Source of the DNA: an uncultured marine group I thaumarchaeote
Lineage (GTDB): Archaea; Thermoproteota; Nitrososphaeria; Nitrososphaerales; Nitrosopumilaceae
DNA: 46,825 nt
NCBI GenBank assembly: GCA_902566725.1
Contig: CACFJZ010000004.1
Location: forward strand, 1 to 46,825
Reading direction: 5' to 3'
Below, in pieces: positions 45,879 to 46,825 of this stretch. Made by a program: the position numbers and the translations under genes. Positions within the stretch are counted from its first letter, which is position 1; each line of letters opens with the position of its first letter. Below the pieces are notes generated by a model. The model saw nothing but the letters and a program-made list of their open reading frames with translations, was not told the DNA's origin and made no database searches.

Positions 45879-46825
45879 TTATTTTTTGTCTTCTAAAATT
45901 TCAGATACAATTTTTGCTGTATTATCAACCCCATTTCCATTGAAATTTTTTGAAAATTGCTTTACAGAATCAACAAATTCATCATAATTTTCATACATTT
46001 CTCTTACTGCCTGAACTATTTGCATTCTATTTTGTGCAAATAATCCAAGTTTCTTCTCTTTTGTCCATTCTATCTGATTTGTGTGTTCATCATAAATTGG
46101 AATTCCAATAATTGGTTTTGCATGACTACCTAAAATTTCTCCCATTACTGTATGTGAGCCATTTACTACTGCATACTTACAAGAATCTAGAACTGTTTCT
46201 TTCTCTTGTTCTGAAAGAAATCCCTTGTCAATTTGAATCCAGTCTATATTTTTTTCATAGGCTTCAGAAATTGAATATTGTTTACCATCTTTATCTAACA
46301 CTTTGTCAATACTTGGATCATCTCTTGCATGAGAAACAATTCTTTTTTCCTTTTTCATTTCAGGTTGATGAAATGCTTCTTCATATCTCTCACCAGTTCC
46401 ATCGTTAGTTGATTTATTTCCGGTTCTCATCCAATAACCAAAAACAGAACCTGAAATTAATTTCTCTAGATCAGTATCTTTGCTCCTTTCAATATTTTTA
46501 TTGGTTGTAAAATGACCCACGTATGTCACTTTATCTTGAACTACTTTTGTAAAATTTAAATTATATTCACACATTGTGTACGGTGGTTCTGAATCTGCAA
46601 CTAAAATTCTAGATGCTTTTGAGATCTGTTTTGCAACAAATTCTAACGCAGGTTTAAAGTATACTCTTGATTTCCACAACTTTGGCTTGAATTGATTAGT
46701 TACGAACAAACTTGTTATGTTTCGTCTTTCTGCTAATACGTTTGAACCCATATCTCCATCATTAATCACTAAATCAAATCCAATTTTGTTGTAAAGTTTA
46801 CCTTCATTTTTGAGATAGCTAGAAA
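45879..46825 (-). CDS. Glycosyltransferase-like protein (partial; open at 3' window edge)
   Basis: Frame stays open past Met at 46769 to the window end (...SYLKNEGKLYNKIGFDLVINDGDMGSNVLAERRNI); C-terminal AVVNGSHTVMGEILGSHAKPIIGIPIYDEHTNQIEWTKEKKLGLF resembles GT28/UGT-type ends. Confidence 0.65.
   Translation of the reverse strand, partial: SSYLKNEGKLYNKIGFDLVINDGDMGSNVLAERRNITSLFVTNQFKPKLWKSRVYFKPALEFVAKQISKASRILVADSEPPYTMCEYNLNFTKVVQDKVTYVGHFTTNKNIERSKDTDLEKLISGSVFGYWMRTGNKSTNDGTGERYEEAFHQPEMKKEKRIVSHARDDPSIDKVLDKDGKQYSISEAYEKNIDWIQIDKGFLSEQEKETVLDSCKYAVVNGSHTVMGEILGSHAKPIIGIPIYDEHTNQIEWTKEKKLGLFAQNRMQIVQAVREMYENYDEFVDSVKQFSKNFNGNGVDNTAKIVSEILEDKK

Noticed and set aside
1-46825. CRISPR arrays, transposons, prophage or rRNA genes
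   Set aside because: No regularly spaced repeats, transposase/integrase-like translations, terminal inverted repeats or rRNA-like sequence noticed.

Overview
The window looks like a chromosomal segment of an ammonia-oxidising thaumarchaeon (Nitrosopumilus-like). Support: AT-rich sequence, split family-D DNA polymerase, GINS, Orc1/Cdc6, ESCRT-III/CdvB, thermosome and GGGP synthase. I found about 60 genes and one tRNA (Pro-GGG). I found no rRNA, CRISPR array or transposase. The centre of the window (about 16.2-16.75 kb) looks like a replication origin. It has two direct ORB-like boxes, several TTAACA/TGTTAA palindromes and a pyrimidine/AT-rich tract directly upstream of orc1/cdc6. PolD DP2, PolD DP1 and a GINS gene lie on either side. 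Most notable for follow-up: (1) a candidate structured ncRNA at about 35.08-35.20 kb, where G-U wobbles in the stems favour + strand transcription and a perfect inverted repeat flanks a TATA-like element just upstream; (2) a single ORF fusing a COG2112-like protein kinase to an AlkA-type DNA glycosylase; (3) a CdvB paralog convergent with a coiled-coil protein sharing an N-terminal GFMDK motif; (4) two membrane-tethered winged-helix regulators; (5) a minus-strand GC-rich stem-loop in the leader of a Zn-ribbon gene; (6) small Cys/zinc-finger proteins missing from the ORF track. All calls come from reading the sequence and the supplied translations. No database search or folding program was run.
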